From assembly GCA_964392265.1 (NCBI GenBank), contig CAYMOS010000003.1:1-64000 (forward strand): DNA of 64,000 nucleotides, read 5' to 3'. Each line of letters begins with the position of its first letter. Positions within the stretch are counted from its first letter, which is position 1. The notes beneath the pieces are model-generated. The model did no database searches. It was not told where the DNA came from and saw only the letters and a program-made list of their open reading frames with translations. Made by a program: the position numbers and the translations under genes. Origin of the DNA: CALMAK01 sp964392265 (GTDB lineage Bacteria > Patescibacteriota > Saccharimonadia > Saccharimonadales > Saccharimonadaceae). This document shows, in pieces, positions 33,106-43,238 of the stretch.

Positions 33106-36100
33106 TAAGGTCATGCTCAAACGCCAGGATACCCTTGTAATTTGCTTCATAGTTTTGGGTAGCCGGGAGATCGAGGGTAATAATCTTGCGCCATACTGCC
33201 GTGACAAGCTGTCGGAACTCGTTGAGCTCTGCCTGGCTAAAGTCGTCATCTAGGGCCAAAATCTGGCCGTCTTTGGTAGCTTCAACAAACTGCAGCACGC
33301 CACGCGTCACCACATAAGAACCGTAATCGCGTGAATGTTCCACCAGTAATTTATAAAACAGAAGCTGTTGTCGATAGCGGTGGAGCTTTATCTTTTCGTA
33401 GTCGGTCTTGCCCTTCCAGTCGCGTGCGGGGTGGCCAGTTTTATAGTCGGTCACCACCATGGTTTTATTAGCTTGGTTGATATCGACGAGGTCGAGGTTG
33501 CCAGTTAAATGTGCATCATCAACGATTGAATGTTGGCCTGCAAAACTGAGTTCAACCTTTTGCCCCGGGGTGAAGGTATCGTATTTGGCGGCAAGGAACG
33601 TTTGCAGCATATCGATGCCCTGCTGCAATAACGTCTCTCGTTCGGTCGCGCTAAGATGATAATCGGCCAGGGTTGTTTCAAAATCATGCAAAATGTCCTC
33701 GGTGGCACGGTACTTACCGGTCGCGCTAAGGTGAGCGTGAGCTCGCTGGAGGGTGGTATGAATCGCCGATCCATACGACGCGGCAAGACTGCGGCGCTGC
33801 GGAAAACGCAAAAGATTATTCAGGAGGAATGTTTGTGGGCCACCCCGAGTGACGTCAAGGAAATTACCGAGGTGAGTTGCGCTCAGTTTATACCGTTCGA
33901 GGGTCGGTGCCAGTAGACTATGCAGGTCGGCTGACGGTGCGACGAGGTGGGTATACCATTTTTGCTCGGTCTGGGCATGTGCCGTCAGGTTATCGGCATG
34001 GGTAATCACGGTTGCTTCGCCGATCGGCAGCAAAAAGCCGGCGCGTTCTAGAGGTTTGCCTTCATCGGTCGCCCCTGCATAGCTGATAATTAGCTGTTTG
34101 CGGGCACGGGTTGCTGCAACAAAGAAGAGTCGCAGACGCTCGTCAGCCGAATCACCGGCAGGGCTAATAGGCAGATTCTCTGGGTACGATATGAGGCGGC
34201 TTTTGCCTCTGACGCGCTCACCCCACATTGTGTCGACTGCTCCGGTGATGAAGACGGTGTCAAACTCAAGACCCTTTGACTTGTGAGCACTCATCAGGTA
34301 GACAGCGCCAGCTGTGTCGGCAATTCGGCGGGTACTTGTCAAGACACCGCCTGTTTGTCGATAGAGATCAATAAACGTGACGAAAGTGGCGAGAGTTGGC
34401 TCGGTATCGGTATGGTATTCGCGGATGGCGCTGCGAATTGTCCGCAACCCTTCAAGGTAGGTGAGATAATTATCGGGATTATTCGCTAGTGCCTCGGCCC
34501 CGAAGAAATAGTCATAGAGCGGTGAACGGAAACCTTCCTCATCGGTCGGCACGCCAACCAGTACATCAAGCATATGTTCGAGGGGTTGGTGGCCTGCGGC
34601 AGCAACCTGTTGTATCATCCATGCGTGGAGTGTTGTAAATCGTGGCAGTACTTCCATCGTATCGATCCAGCGTTTGCGGCCGTCGTAGGCAGTAACACTG
34701 AGTTTCCAGAGGTCACGAGGATCAATGCCCCAGGCAGGATGTGCCAGCAGCTCTGGCAGTAATGCATCGGCATCTTGCAACTTTTGCGCGCCAAGGAGGG
34801 TGACGACGCGGGCTAGATTCTCGATTAGCAGGATCGGCTCGAGATCAAGCACGTTGTCACGACGCTCGTAGGCGACCGGGATATCCGCGGCGGCAAAGTG
34901 TGGTAATAAGGCGATAATCTCGTGGTGACGACGGGCCAAGACGGCGATTTGAGAGGGTGCTTCTCCCCGGTCGATGCGTGCTTTGACTTCATTGACTAAC
35001 CACACTCTCTCGTCACTTGTCGTGGCGGCTTCGAACAACGCCACCTTGGTGGATCCATCCTGATGCGGGATGAGCGTCTTGTCGAGCTCTTCGATATATC
35101 GTTCTAGTCGGTCTTCTCCCTGAGTAATGATCGTGCGTGCCGCCTCAAGAATGGGAGGTGCCGAACGATAATTATCAACCAGCGTGATGAGACGTGCCCG
35201 TGGGTATCGGCTACGAAAAGACAGGATGTTGCTGACATCAGCACCCTGAAAACTATAGATTGCTTGGTCATCGTCCCCCACGACCAGAATATTTGGCGTA
35301 TCTTCTTGGGCGGGGTTGTTGGTAAGATTGTCGAGGATGCGCATTTGTGCCAGGCTGGTGTCTTGGAATTCGTCGACCATGATGTATTGATATTTTTCTT
35401 GCAGATTAAACCGCAGATCATCAAACACTTCCATGGCATGAACAACCCGAAGGATCATATCGTCATAATCATAGAGCTCGGCTTCTTGCATACGTGCCAG
35501 GTATTGAAAATAAACGTAACTGAGTGATCGCAGTTTGTCGTGTCGCTTACGCGTTTTGAAGACAAGTTGACCGTCACTGCCCTTCTCCATCCAATGGTTC
35601 TTCCAGGCGGTAATAGGTTTGGTTGAATTGTCATCAGTTGCTTTATCGACCGCATGGGCGAGGCTGAGGGCCATGACGTTTGAGAGCGGTGTTAAATTGG
35701 CAGGAAGTGGCGGCGGTGCAACGTTGGCTACCTCTTTTGAGACTGGGACGAGACGAGCGAGCGTCGTGGCGCTGATACGCGCAGCAAAGACATCCCGTAA
35801 CATGCCCTCACTGGCATCAAGTACGGCATCGTTGCTATCAAGTACCTGTAGTAACTCGTCACTCGTTAGACCACTGCGTTTTAATTCGGAAATACTGCTG
35901 GTGATATCACGGAGGTGAGTATATTCACCGTTCATCTTGCTCGCTAAGGGGTTGGCGTAATCGAGCTCATCCAAAATACTCTGGATGATTTGATAGCTCG
36001 ACAATTCATCTGCCGGACGAAAGTGAGCGCCGTGGTAAAAGAATTCGCTGTGGTGATTGATGACTTCGGTACCAAAACTGTGAAAGGTGTGAATGGCAAC

Positions 36101-36352
36101 TTTGTAAGCGTCCTTACCGATGATGCTGGCGAGGCGTTCGCGCATGGCGTGTGCACCACTTTCCGTGAAGGTGAGGCAAAGAATACTTTCAGGTAGTGTA
36201 TCGGTCTTTCGTAAGATGTTGGCTGCACGCATGCCGAGTAGCTCAGTCTTACCTGTTCCGGGTCCTGCAATTACCATGACTGGCCCGTCGATTGTATCGA
36301 CGGCTGTTTTTTGATGGTCATTGAGCGTCTTGTAGCGAGTAGTAAAATCCAT
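33089..36352 (-). CDS. UvrD/PcrA-like DNA helicase with C-terminal RecB-like nuclease domain
   Basis: The protein has 1087 residues. The superfamily 1 helicase has Walker A GPGTGKTE (30-37), motif II DEFQDTS, GDDDQAIYSFQGA, and motif VI-type VAATRARKQL. The C-terminal 250 residues include a PD-(D/E)XK nuclease core (GNLDLVDIN followed by VVTDYKTG), as in AddA/RecB. It probably processes DNA ends in recombinational repair; no AddB/RecC partner is in the window. TACAAT ends 8 bases before the ATG with no ribosome site. Confidence 0.93.
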   Translation of the reverse strand: MDFTTRYKTLNDHQKTAVDTIDGPVMVIAGPGTGKTELLGMRAANILRKTDTLPESILCLTFTESGAHAMRERLASIIGKDAYKVAIHTFHSFGTEVINHHSEFFYHGAHFRPADELSSYQIIQSILDELDYANPLASKMNGEYTHLRDITSSISELKRSGLTSDELLQVLDSNDAVLDASEGMLRDVFAARISATTLARLVPVSKEVANVAPPPLPANLTPLSNVMALSLAHAVDKATDDNSTKPITAWKNHWMEKGSDGQLVFKTRKRHDKLRSLSYVYFQYLARMQEAELYDYDDMILRVVHAMEVFDDLRFNLQEKYQYIMVDEFQDTSLAQMRILDNLTNNPAQEDTPNILVVGDDDQAIYSFQGADVSNILSFRSRYPRARLITLVDNYRSAPPILEAARTIITQGEDRLERYIEELDKTLIPHQDGSTKVALFEAATTSDERVWLVNEVKARIDRGEAPSQIAVLARRHHEIIALLPHFAAADIPVAYERRDNVLDLEPILLIENLARVVTLLGAQKLQDADALLPELLAHPAWGIDPRDLWKLSVTAYDGRKRWIDTMEVLPRFTTLHAWMIQQVAAAGHQPLEHMLDVLVGVPTDEEGFRSPLYDYFFGAEALANNPDNYLTYLEGLRTIRSAIREYHTDTEPTLATFVTFIDLYRQTGGVLTSTRRIADTAGAVYLMSAHKSKGLEFDTVFITGAVDTMWGERVRGKSRLISYPENLPISPAGDSADERLRLFFVAATRARKQLIISYAGATDEGKPLERAGFLLPIGEATVITHADNLTAHAQTEQKWYTHLVAPSADLHSLLAPTLERYKLSATHLGNFLDVTRGGPQTFLLNNLLRFPQRRSLAASYGSAIHTTLQRAHAHLSATGKYRATEDILHDFETTLADYHLSATERETLLQQGIDMLQTFLAAKYDTFTPGQKVELSFAGQHSIVDDAHLTGNLDLVDINQANKTMVVTDYKTGHPARDWKGKTDYEKIKLHRYRQQLLFYKLLVEHSRDYGSYVVTRGVLQFVEATKDGQILALDDDFSQAELNEFRQLVTAVWRKIITLDLPATQNYEANYKGILAFEHDLIDGNV

Positions 36353-36380
36353 TACTATCCATTGTACTACGAAACAGATG

Positions 36381-37745
36381 TCAGAGTTGTAGCTCCTTGA
36401 ATGCCTTGAGGGCGATAGTGAGCATGGTGTTGTAATCTTCTGGCTTTACATTGGTAGTAGTGCGTGTCCCAAGATAACGGAAGAGGTAAAGCGTCGAGTC
36501 GACAACTTCGATACCGACTTGCGGGTCGTTATCGTACAGGTAGGCCATGAATCCCGGGTTAATCAGCTCAAATGCAGCTAGACGGTCGGCGTCGGTGGCG
36601 TGGACGTCGTATCGTTTGTTAAAGTCAGGCCACTCGAATTCGTATTTCTTGTACTCCTTGGTCGGTTTTTGATACGTGGTGCCGGCGCTAAAGAATGATT
36701 GATCGCGCTGGACGATGATACCGCCATACGATTTTGGGAGGGTTACCTGTAGGACAAGCCAGCTAAAGCTACCTTGTTGACTCGGTAATGGCGTGTAGGT
36801 ATAGAGCTGCACCAACCTGCCGCTATACGTGCCAATGACGTGATTGTTAATGTCACTGACGCCCATCTTACCGCGCGCCATTAACAGGCCACGACTTGGC
36901 AGCAGCAGCCACCCCATATCAAGAGAGTAAAACATGCTGTTCTTTTGGGCGAAATCACACAAGGATTGGTTGGCTAGCGATAGCTCTTGTGTTTGCTGGA
37001 TAATGCCATCGAGAAGCCAGGTGTTGCCACTGCGAATGAAATGCCAGTATTCGGTAAAGGGTTTGGTGTCTTTGAAGATGACGGCGCCCGTCTGGTCAAC
37101 GAGTTGATCAAGAGCTGAGGCTTCAAAGGCAACGTCAAAACTGTCCTGATCGTTATTGATGTCATCGTGAGCGTCGATGATGAGACTTTGCTTGATCTGG
37201 ACGTTGGCCATAATATTACTGCGTCCCAGCTCTTTGAGGGCGGACATTAGGAGATTGCTATGCTGGGCGTATCGAGGGCTAAGGTAGCGCTGCATACTGT
37301 CGAGGTTAAACGCTGACCAATCGTATTGATATTGCATGAATGTTTGCTGGGCATATGCCATTAACTGCGTCTCGTTCCATACCGCGTCTGTTCCGGCTGC
37401 TTGGGTAATTGTCGCCTTAGCTTTGCTGGCTTTTTTGTGTAACTTATCCCATACACTAAAGAAGGCTGCCGCCCATCCTGACCAGATGCCGATAACAACG
37501 AGCACCGTAAACAGTACCCCATTAAAACCACCAAATAATCCGATTGCTAAAAGAATAATACTAAAAACTGTCGCAAACGCGGCGCTGACGATTAATTCGG
37601 CTTTGCGTGGGAGTAACTTTTTGATTAATTTTCCAAGATAGTAGCTAGGAAAATAACCGAGGAGTGCAATTGCCTCACCGCCACTTCCCCCACCACTGCT
37701 CGACCCGCCACCACCAGACCGGGCGACAATGTCAATAATCCCCAT
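36381..37745 (-). CDS. Tim44-like domain membrane protein
   Basis: The protein has 454 residues. It opens with a Gly/Ser run (about 10-25), then two close transmembrane helices (about 48-68 and 72-92). A domain at about 120-260 resembles the Tim44-like/NTF2-like fold (YAQQTFMQYQYDWSAFNLDSMQRYLSPRY). The remainder is beta-rich and unassigned. Function is unknown. The start ATG 37745 is chosen over 37757 because TATAAT ends 10 bases upstream and overlaps the earlier ATG. Confidence 0.7.
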   Translation of the reverse strand: MGIIDIVARSGGGGSSSGGGSGGEAIALLGYFPSYYLGKLIKKLLPRKAELIVSAAFATVFSIILLAIGLFGGFNGVLFTVLVVIGIWSGWAAAFFSVWDKLHKKASKAKATITQAAGTDAVWNETQLMAYAQQTFMQYQYDWSAFNLDSMQRYLSPRYAQHSNLLMSALKELGRSNIMANVQIKQSLIIDAHDDINNDQDSFDVAFEASALDQLVDQTGAVIFKDTKPFTEYWHFIRSGNTWLLDGIIQQTQELSLANQSLCDFAQKNSMFYSLDMGWLLLPSRGLLMARGKMGVSDINNHVIGTYSGRLVQLYTYTPLPSQQGSFSWLVLQVTLPKSYGGIIVQRDQSFFSAGTTYQKPTKEYKKYEFEWPDFNKRYDVHATDADRLAAFELINPGFMAYLYDNDPQVGIEVVDSTLYLFRYLGTRTTTNVKPEDYNTMLTIALKAFKELQL

Positions 37746-37810
37746 AAGTTCAAGCATTATACCTCTAGTCTATCACAGGAGAGATACATAAAGTGGTACA
37801 ATGACAGTGT

Positions 37811-38299
37811 ATGGATGACACAACCTTTGACCAGTTGGCATTAGAGCGTATCTGCAAGGCTTCGTTCGGCTTGCCTCTAGAGGTCAAACAACTCATTGCA
37901 TGGCGCGTGCCCGTTAGTCGTACTGATCAAGCGACGGTGTTTTTGACCACCAAGAAACAACTGTACGTCTATATTGAAGCGCGTTCAAAACTGTTGCTTG
38001 GTGATGTCAAGAAAGTCATCTCTCGTATGGGGCTGAAGGCGGAATTGTATGTCCCTCCAAAGGGTCGGCCACGGTACTTTGACGAGATTGGTCGTAAGAA
38101 GTTTAACGAAGTGTTTCCTGGGCGTACGCACGTCACGGATGCTGATTTGGTATTCTATCGTACGCTTGCTCCTTATGCCCCTGCCCTTGTGCAGATTAGC
38201 GAAGTCAAAAATGGCACTATCTTACAGTTTGATAGCGATGCCTCAGGGGGTTGGCGACCAGCGGCGAAATTTGCCTATCGCCGCATTCAGACAAGCTAG
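37811..38299 (+). CDS. Hypothetical protein, soluble, basic
   Basis: The protein has 162 residues, alpha/beta in pattern, with a basic centre (PPKGRPRYFDEIGRKKF). No family is recognised. TACAAT ends 8 bases before ATG 37811. It is divergent from the Tim44-like gene and its last 4 bases overlap the RNA methyltransferase gene. Confidence 0.75.
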   Translation: MDDTTFDQLALERICKASFGLPLEVKQLIAWRVPVSRTDQATVFLTTKKQLYVYIEARSKLLLGDVKKVISRMGLKAELYVPPKGRPRYFDEIGRKKFNEVFPGRTHVTDADLVFYRTLAPYAPALVQISEVKNGTILQFDSDASGGWRPAAKFAYRRIQTS

Positions 38300-39633
38300 G
38301 GCTTGCGGTCAAGTATGACCAGATGTTCAATATGAGGGGTGCGCGGGAAGAAGTTGTATCCCCGATGTGATCTAATGCCGTATTTCTCGGCCAGCAGTGC
38401 CACGTCCCGGGCTTGTGTGACTGGATTGCATGACAAATAGATAATGCGAGAAGGCACCTCCTCAAGTAGTCTGGTAATCACATTCTGATGGAGACCGGCG
38501 CGTGGCGGATCGACAATAATTACCTTGTCACTAGTGATGTATTCGAGGGCATTTTCGCTGGCGGCAAGTACGGCGGTTGCATCAATGCCGAGTTCGCTGA
38601 TATTTTGTCGCATTTCGCGTACGGCGTGTTCATTCAGTTCGACCAAGGTGACACCTGGCCCGCCGATCGTCAGGCCAATTGAGCCAACGCCAGAATAGAG
38701 ATCAACCACGGCGGGGACATCCCCTTCGGAAAGAGGTGTCGACGCCGGCTCGCCTGTGGTGCCGACCCATCGTCGCATATCCTTCAGAGCTTGTTCATAG
38801 ACGGGAAGATTAATCTGAAAGAAACCCTCGGTGGCATAGCGGAACGGTACGTCAAGAACAGTATCTGACAAAACAATATCACCGAAGGTAGCGAGGCGTT
38901 TGGTGATAACACTCGCCGGACTCTTAGGGTTGCTATAGATAATTTCTCCACCTTGGCCGAGAGATTCGAGTGCGAGTTGCGTGATGTCAAAATCTTTGTC
39001 TTTGACGTACAGCTGCCAAGCACAGTTGCCTCGTTGGTCGCAGCGTATCAACAGGGTTTTTAACTGACGCGCAGAAACGTGGGTGTCTTGTAGGTGGTCG
39101 CGAATGGTGCGGGCTAGTTGCATAATGGGATCCGGCAGTAATGCGCAGCTATCGAGGGTAATTTTACCCTTTGATCCGCGACGGAAAAACGCTAGATCTA
39201 GCGTATCAACACCAGCTATGGTGTCGCTATACCAACTGAACTCTACCTTGTTACGATACTGATATTGCTGTCCGTCGGTGTACACCTCAATAGGTTCTGG
39301 AAGGACGATATCGTGGAGTTCGAATGCTTCTTCGATGAGTGCTGCTTTGTAATGCCGTTCGGCCTCGAATGCCATAATTTGCCAAGGACTAGTTGAGAGA
39401 TAGCTATCGGGGTCTTTAGGGGCAACGCGCTGCGCACTAGCCGCCACCACGTTTGTGACAGTTCCTTCGGCGTAGCTCGACTTCTTTTTTGTCATTTGCA
39501 CCTCAACGGTTTCACCGGGGAGCCCGCCCCATACAAACATTTTGCGACCGTCCTCGAGGGTACCGAGTGCTTGGCCACCACCGACGATCTTGTCGAGTGT
39601 CAACGTTACAAGGGGAAAATTTTTTCTGGTCAT
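38296..39633 (-). CDS. Class I methyltransferase of the RumA/TrmA family (RNA m5U)
   Basis: The protein has 445 residues: an N-terminal TRAM domain (LDKIVGGGQALGTLEDG), a central domain and a SAM-binding core (VVDLYSGVGSIGLTI). It also has DPPRAGLHQNV and the catalytic cysteine motif LSCNPVTQARD. These enzymes methylate C5 of uridine in 23S rRNA or tRNA. The four iron-sulfur cysteines of RumA are not seen. TACACT ends 7 bases before the ATG. Confidence 0.93.
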   Translation of the reverse strand: MTRKNFPLVTLTLDKIVGGGQALGTLEDGRKMFVWGGLPGETVEVQMTKKKSSYAEGTVTNVVAASAQRVAPKDPDSYLSTSPWQIMAFEAERHYKAALIEEAFELHDIVLPEPIEVYTDGQQYQYRNKVEFSWYSDTIAGVDTLDLAFFRRGSKGKITLDSCALLPDPIMQLARTIRDHLQDTHVSARQLKTLLIRCDQRGNCAWQLYVKDKDFDITQLALESLGQGGEIIYSNPKSPASVITKRLATFGDIVLSDTVLDVPFRYATEGFFQINLPVYEQALKDMRRWVGTTGEPASTPLSEGDVPAVVDLYSGVGSIGLTIGGPGVTLVELNEHAVREMRQNISELGIDATAVLAASENALEYITSDKVIIVDPPRAGLHQNVITRLLEEVPSRIIYLSCNPVTQARDVALLAEKYGIRSHRGYNFFPRTPHIEHLVILDRKP

Positions 39634-39654
39634 CTGTCCCAGTGTACCACGTGG

Positions 39655-42582
39655 TTATGGTGCTGACTTGTTGATCTTGCTCAGTCGCCATACCACAATG
39701 GCAATCAGAACGATACCCAGGAAGGCAAGCCAGAGGAAGAAGTAGTCGCGTAGGAAATACAGAATGGCGGCGACAGTGGATCCAACGCCCCACCAGACAA
39801 CTTTTTGCCACTGCATCAGACCACCAACGATAAGTACAATAAGGTGCTCGATCAGGAAGACAAGCTGGTAAACAGTATCTTCGTTGAATGCACTCACGGC
39901 GGCACCAAATGTCAGACAGCCGGCAGCCAAAAAATAATGGATGACGCGGGGTTGGTGGTGATAGCGACGCCATAATGCCACCCCTATGAATGTCAGTGCA
40001 ATAAGGTGACCATAGACCGTCGCAGGAGCAAGTGGCCAGACGGTATAGAGCGCGCTTAAGATGGCAAACAGCACGGTATAGAGCGCGATATCAAAGTAGT
40101 CAATGCGACGGATAAGGTAGCCCTGGAGGCCGATAAATGCCGCGAGCACCGCAATAGTCCCACTGGCGGATAAGGCGACAGCTTGCTGGCCACCAAGCGA
40201 GATGAGGCTGGTTATGCCCAAGATAGTCCATAGTGATATGATGTGGACCCACGCACGCGGCACGTCCTTGAGGGTTTGGGAGACGGCGTACCATACGGCG
40301 TAGACGCCAGCGCTCACCCAACCAACGGAGAGTGCTAGCCATTCGGTCGGTAGCTTTAGCCAGACAAATAACGTTATAATCGCCCCAAGCAGTGCCATAT
40401 TTGCCACTGCGGCAATGCCAGGTTGGGCTGCCCGGTAAGAGATTGTCCAGTAGACAATGGCCGCAACTATTAGGACGAGGACTTGCCATCCAGCGGCAAG
40501 ATAAGCGGATCCACACCAGGCAAGAACAAGGTACATAATGGTTGAGGCGGCGTACAAGTGACCTAATTGCGTGCTGGTGCGTCCCACGATGTAGCGCGCG
40601 GTGGCACCAACGGCAGCCGCCAGGAGTAAGAGTACTGATACGAGTCGTGTCTCCGTCTGAGCAATACCAAAGGCAAAACCGGCGGCAACGAGCTGTCCGG
40701 CGCCTAGTGTCCAGACTGCGCGTTCAGTCTCATTTCGCCTTAGGTGCAATAACCCTGCAATCAGGAGGACGAGATAAAGAACGCCAACAATGATGAGGCT
40801 ATGCCAGGTATGGATGTCAGAGGTATTCCATACGACTGCTGCAATGGCGAGCGCAGCGTAGCCAATGGCAACAGCTTCGCCGGCAAGTTGTTTTTGTAGG
40901 TACGAAAAGATCGTACAGGCCGTGGCCAGTATCACACCGATACCGGCTAGCCACAGAGAAAACGGTGATATATAGGCAACAAACGCAGCTATGGTTGCCA
41001 TAATGGCATAGCTGCAGAAGGCGACGGCGAGGAACTGTCGGACGCCTTCTGCCTTTTTGGACAGCACCCTATACGAAAGCTGCCAGAGGCTGACGAGTGC
41101 GGCTGCAATGAACAGCCACGGATAGATGTTACTGTGCCATGACGCTGGTTCGAGAGAAGCAATAGCAGTGTATGGAAGGATGATTGACGCGCCGAGGCAC
41201 AGGTAGGCCCAGCCAATCTGACGAAGGCGGAAGGTAGTAACACCAGCGATAATCAAGATAAGTTCGAAGGTGATAGTTGCACCAACGGCAGTCATACCGG
41301 CATCAATCCACCCTGCCATTGTCAGTAAGAGGCCAGCGATCGATACGGACAACCAGGCTGACTCGTAATCGCGGCTGCGCTGATCATGTATGTTCACGCG
41401 AATCAGCGAGTAGGCGGCCGTCATGCACATTATCACCGTTACCCATGTGGTAATGATGAGGGGCGAGCCTTCTCCGATAGTAAATGCTAATAATATGAAA
41501 GTGATAGTGACAAGGCCGCGTGCAATGGCTTCATTCCAATAGGTCCGCTCTTGTGCCCAGTAAACCGTGTACTGCAAGGCAGCCACGGCGAAGATGAGGG
41601 TGTATTCGCCAATGGTCATAAGGTTTGCACTTAACAGGCTGGCCGCCAAGGCTAGTGGTGTGACGTACTGCCCTGTTTGTTCGATTGGTTGTGTAAATAC
41701 GGCTGGCAGACGGTTTGGCCATAACACAGCGATGAAATGCGCGATGAGCGCGACAACCATAACAGCGACAAAACTCCAGACAAGAGGCATCTGCATGAGG
41801 CTTGCCGACGATGAGGCTAGCGATAATACGAATGCGAGTGTTAGGTAAGCAATGACAGCTCGCTGCAAGATAACGGTTGCGATGCCGTAGGCGACGATGC
41901 CAATGAGAGAGGTGATAAACCAGGCTGTTTGCCCGGGCACTTCTGCCAGAAGTGTCAAGGCAAAGCCAGCAAATGGCAGAATCGCAAGTCCGGTGCCGAC
42001 GAATGAAATAGCCGCTGGTCCTAGTCGTTTACTGTGGCTGTAAAGCGTCAGACCGCCGATATAGAACAAGGCAGTTATGACCCATAACAAAACGAGGCGC
42101 ACGCCTGCCGGGGTGTTGCTGGCAATAAAGGCAGCTGCCGCCGCTACTAATAAAAAGCTGGCTACATACAGCATCGTATTAAGATTCTTCAGGGCCTGGC
42201 GTTCTTTGTCTTCTGCAGTAGGAGCGGTCGTAACAGGCTCGATCGCAATAATGGCTGCCTGTGGATCATGGGCGGTAACTTGTGGCCATGAGGCAAGTGT
42301 TGGTTTTTCCTCTTCAGACTGCTCGGACGGATGGTCGGAGGATTCTCCGGGGATAATACCCGTGGCGCCGGCATCAACGTATGACTGAAGGGATTCCTGA
42401 GAGATAGTTTTGTTGGTGATATCTGACTGCACCTTCTTGCCGAAGGCACGCCATCCATCCCAGAATCCCTGGTCATAAGAAGATTGAGCGGGGGTGTCTT
42501 GGATGTCGTTTTGACCCTTGGGCTTTTTGGCAAGCCATAAAATAAAAAATACTAACGCTGCAAGGAACCAAAAGCCTTCCAT
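39655..42582 (-). CDS. Giant multi-pass membrane protein, unknown function
   Basis: The protein has about 975 residues. One helix at the N-terminus is followed by a soluble stretch (about 20-135, acidic and Pro-rich) and then more than two dozen closely packed hydrophobic segments to the end, with very few charged loops. The layout recalls DUF2157/DUF2339-type integral membrane proteins, but no motif allows a call. A TTG one codon upstream is possible; ATG 42582 follows GGAGGTG. Confidence 0.8.
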   Translation of the reverse strand: MEGFWFLAALVFFILWLAKKPKGQNDIQDTPAQSSYDQGFWDGWRAFGKKVQSDITNKTISQESLQSYVDAGATGIIPGESSDHPSEQSEEEKPTLASWPQVTAHDPQAAIIAIEPVTTAPTAEDKERQALKNLNTMLYVASFLLVAAAAAFIASNTPAGVRLVLLWVITALFYIGGLTLYSHSKRLGPAAISFVGTGLAILPFAGFALTLLAEVPGQTAWFITSLIGIVAYGIATVILQRAVIAYLTLAFVLSLASSSASLMQMPLVWSFVAVMVVALIAHFIAVLWPNRLPAVFTQPIEQTGQYVTPLALAASLLSANLMTIGEYTLIFAVAALQYTVYWAQERTYWNEAIARGLVTITFILLAFTIGEGSPLIITTWVTVIMCMTAAYSLIRVNIHDQRSRDYESAWLSVSIAGLLLTMAGWIDAGMTAVGATITFELILIIAGVTTFRLRQIGWAYLCLGASIILPYTAIASLEPASWHSNIYPWLFIAAALVSLWQLSYRVLSKKAEGVRQFLAVAFCSYAIMATIAAFVAYISPFSLWLAGIGVILATACTIFSYLQKQLAGEAVAIGYAALAIAAVVWNTSDIHTWHSLIIVGVLYLVLLIAGLLHLRRNETERAVWTLGAGQLVAAGFAFGIAQTETRLVSVLLLLAAAVGATARYIVGRTSTQLGHLYAASTIMYLVLAWCGSAYLAAGWQVLVLIVAAIVYWTISYRAAQPGIAAVANMALLGAIITLFVWLKLPTEWLALSVGWVSAGVYAVWYAVSQTLKDVPRAWVHIISLWTILGITSLISLGGQQAVALSASGTIAVLAAFIGLQGYLIRRIDYFDIALYTVLFAILSALYTVWPLAPATVYGHLIALTFIGVALWRRYHHQPRVIHYFLAAGCLTFGAAVSAFNEDTVYQLVFLIEHLIVLIVGGLMQWQKVVWWGVGSTVAAILYFLRDYFFLWLAFLGIVLIAIVVWRLSKINKSAP

Positions 42583-42643
42583 CAATCACACCTCCACTTC
42601 ATACCATAATCATAATCGAGTAGCGCCTGATATGCAATTACCC

Positions 42644-42672
42644 TTAACAAATCACGACATATTCTGTATACT
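42644..42672 (+). promoter_or_regulatory. Promoter of tRNA-Gln
   Basis: TTAACA (42644-42649), a 17-base spacer and TATACT (42667-42672), 12 bases before the mature tRNA 5' end. Confidence 0.8.
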
Positions 42673-42684
42673 GTCTAGGTGTAT

Positions 42685-42759
42685 TGGGGTGTCGCCAAGT
42701 GGTAAGGCACTGGGTTCTGGTTCCAGCATTCGGGGGTTCGAATCCCTCCACCCCAGCCA
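42685..42759 (+). tRNA. tRNA-Gln (anticodon CTG)
   Basis: Acceptor TGGGGTG pairs with CACCCCA; anticodon stem CTGGG/TCCAG (one G-U) around TTCTGGT gives anticodon CTG; T arm GGGGG-TTCGAAT-CCCTC (one G-U). The discriminator is G and CCA is encoded. Confidence 0.95.
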
Positions 42760-42797
42760 AGAAAATAAACTAGGTTTTATGCCTAGTTTATTTTCTT
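42759..42797. terminator. Terminator of tRNA-Gln
   Basis: A perfect 16-bp inverted repeat (42759-42774 with 42782-42797; AAGAAAATAAACTAGG arm) with a 7-base loop begins on the last base of CCA, so the stem may also set 3' processing. Confidence 0.9.
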
Positions 42798-42820
42798 GTT
42801 TGAGAGATGTGATGAGAACC

Positions 42821-42901
42821 TCGGATTTTCTCTAAAGAAAATCCGATAGGGTTCGGCGTAGCGCCGCACGGAAAAGAAAGCACCGAAGGTATTTTCTTTT
42901 C
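42821..42901. repeat. Cluster of three perfect hairpins downstream of tRNA-Gln
   Basis: TCGGATTTTCT/AGAAAATCCGA (42821-42846, 11 bp, loop CTAA), CGGCG/CGCCG (42854-42866) and GAAAAGAAA/TTTCTTTTC (42871-42901). The spacer reads like a palindromic repeat unit. It lies in a 130-base gap without genes. Function is unknown. Confidence 0.65.
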
Positions 42902-42926
42902 AAGCAAGCGGAGGAGCGCAACGAGT

Positions 42927-43160
42927 TTAGTTAGTCGCAGTGACCTGGCTTCTATAAGTCTTTACCAAGGTACCGTCGGGTGTCCTTACGACGACAAGAT
43001 TAGTGTTCTTTTCTGGATCATATTTTTCACCGAGTATTTCACCAGTTATCTGCATTGGCGTATATTCTACTAACCACATATCAATATTGCGTAATGGATC
43101 ATGAGTGGCGGATTGCTCGCTCTCTATTAGTTGTTGATCAAAGTCCAATCTTTCATTCAT
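42927..43160 (-). CDS. Small hypothetical protein
   Basis: The protein has 77 residues, acidic at the N-terminus and beta-rich at the C-terminus (MQITGEILGEKYDPEKN, VVVRTPDGTLVKTYRS), which could be a small SH3-like barrel. No family is recognised. TAGTAT lies 6 bases before the ATG. Confidence 0.6.
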   Translation of the reverse strand: MNERLDFDQQLIESEQSATHDPLRNIDMWLVEYTPMQITGEILGEKYDPEKNTNLVVVRTPDGTLVKTYRSQVTATN

Positions 43161-43238
43161 ACGTATATACTAGCATACCTGGAGTCACATAGTGTTTGAA
43201 AAATGCTTTTAGTGGTGCTTTGGATTGGTATGTAGCTA

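Noticed and set aside
42518..42835. Frame across tRNA-Gln
   Set aside because: It reads through the tRNA and its terminator, a typical spurious translation.
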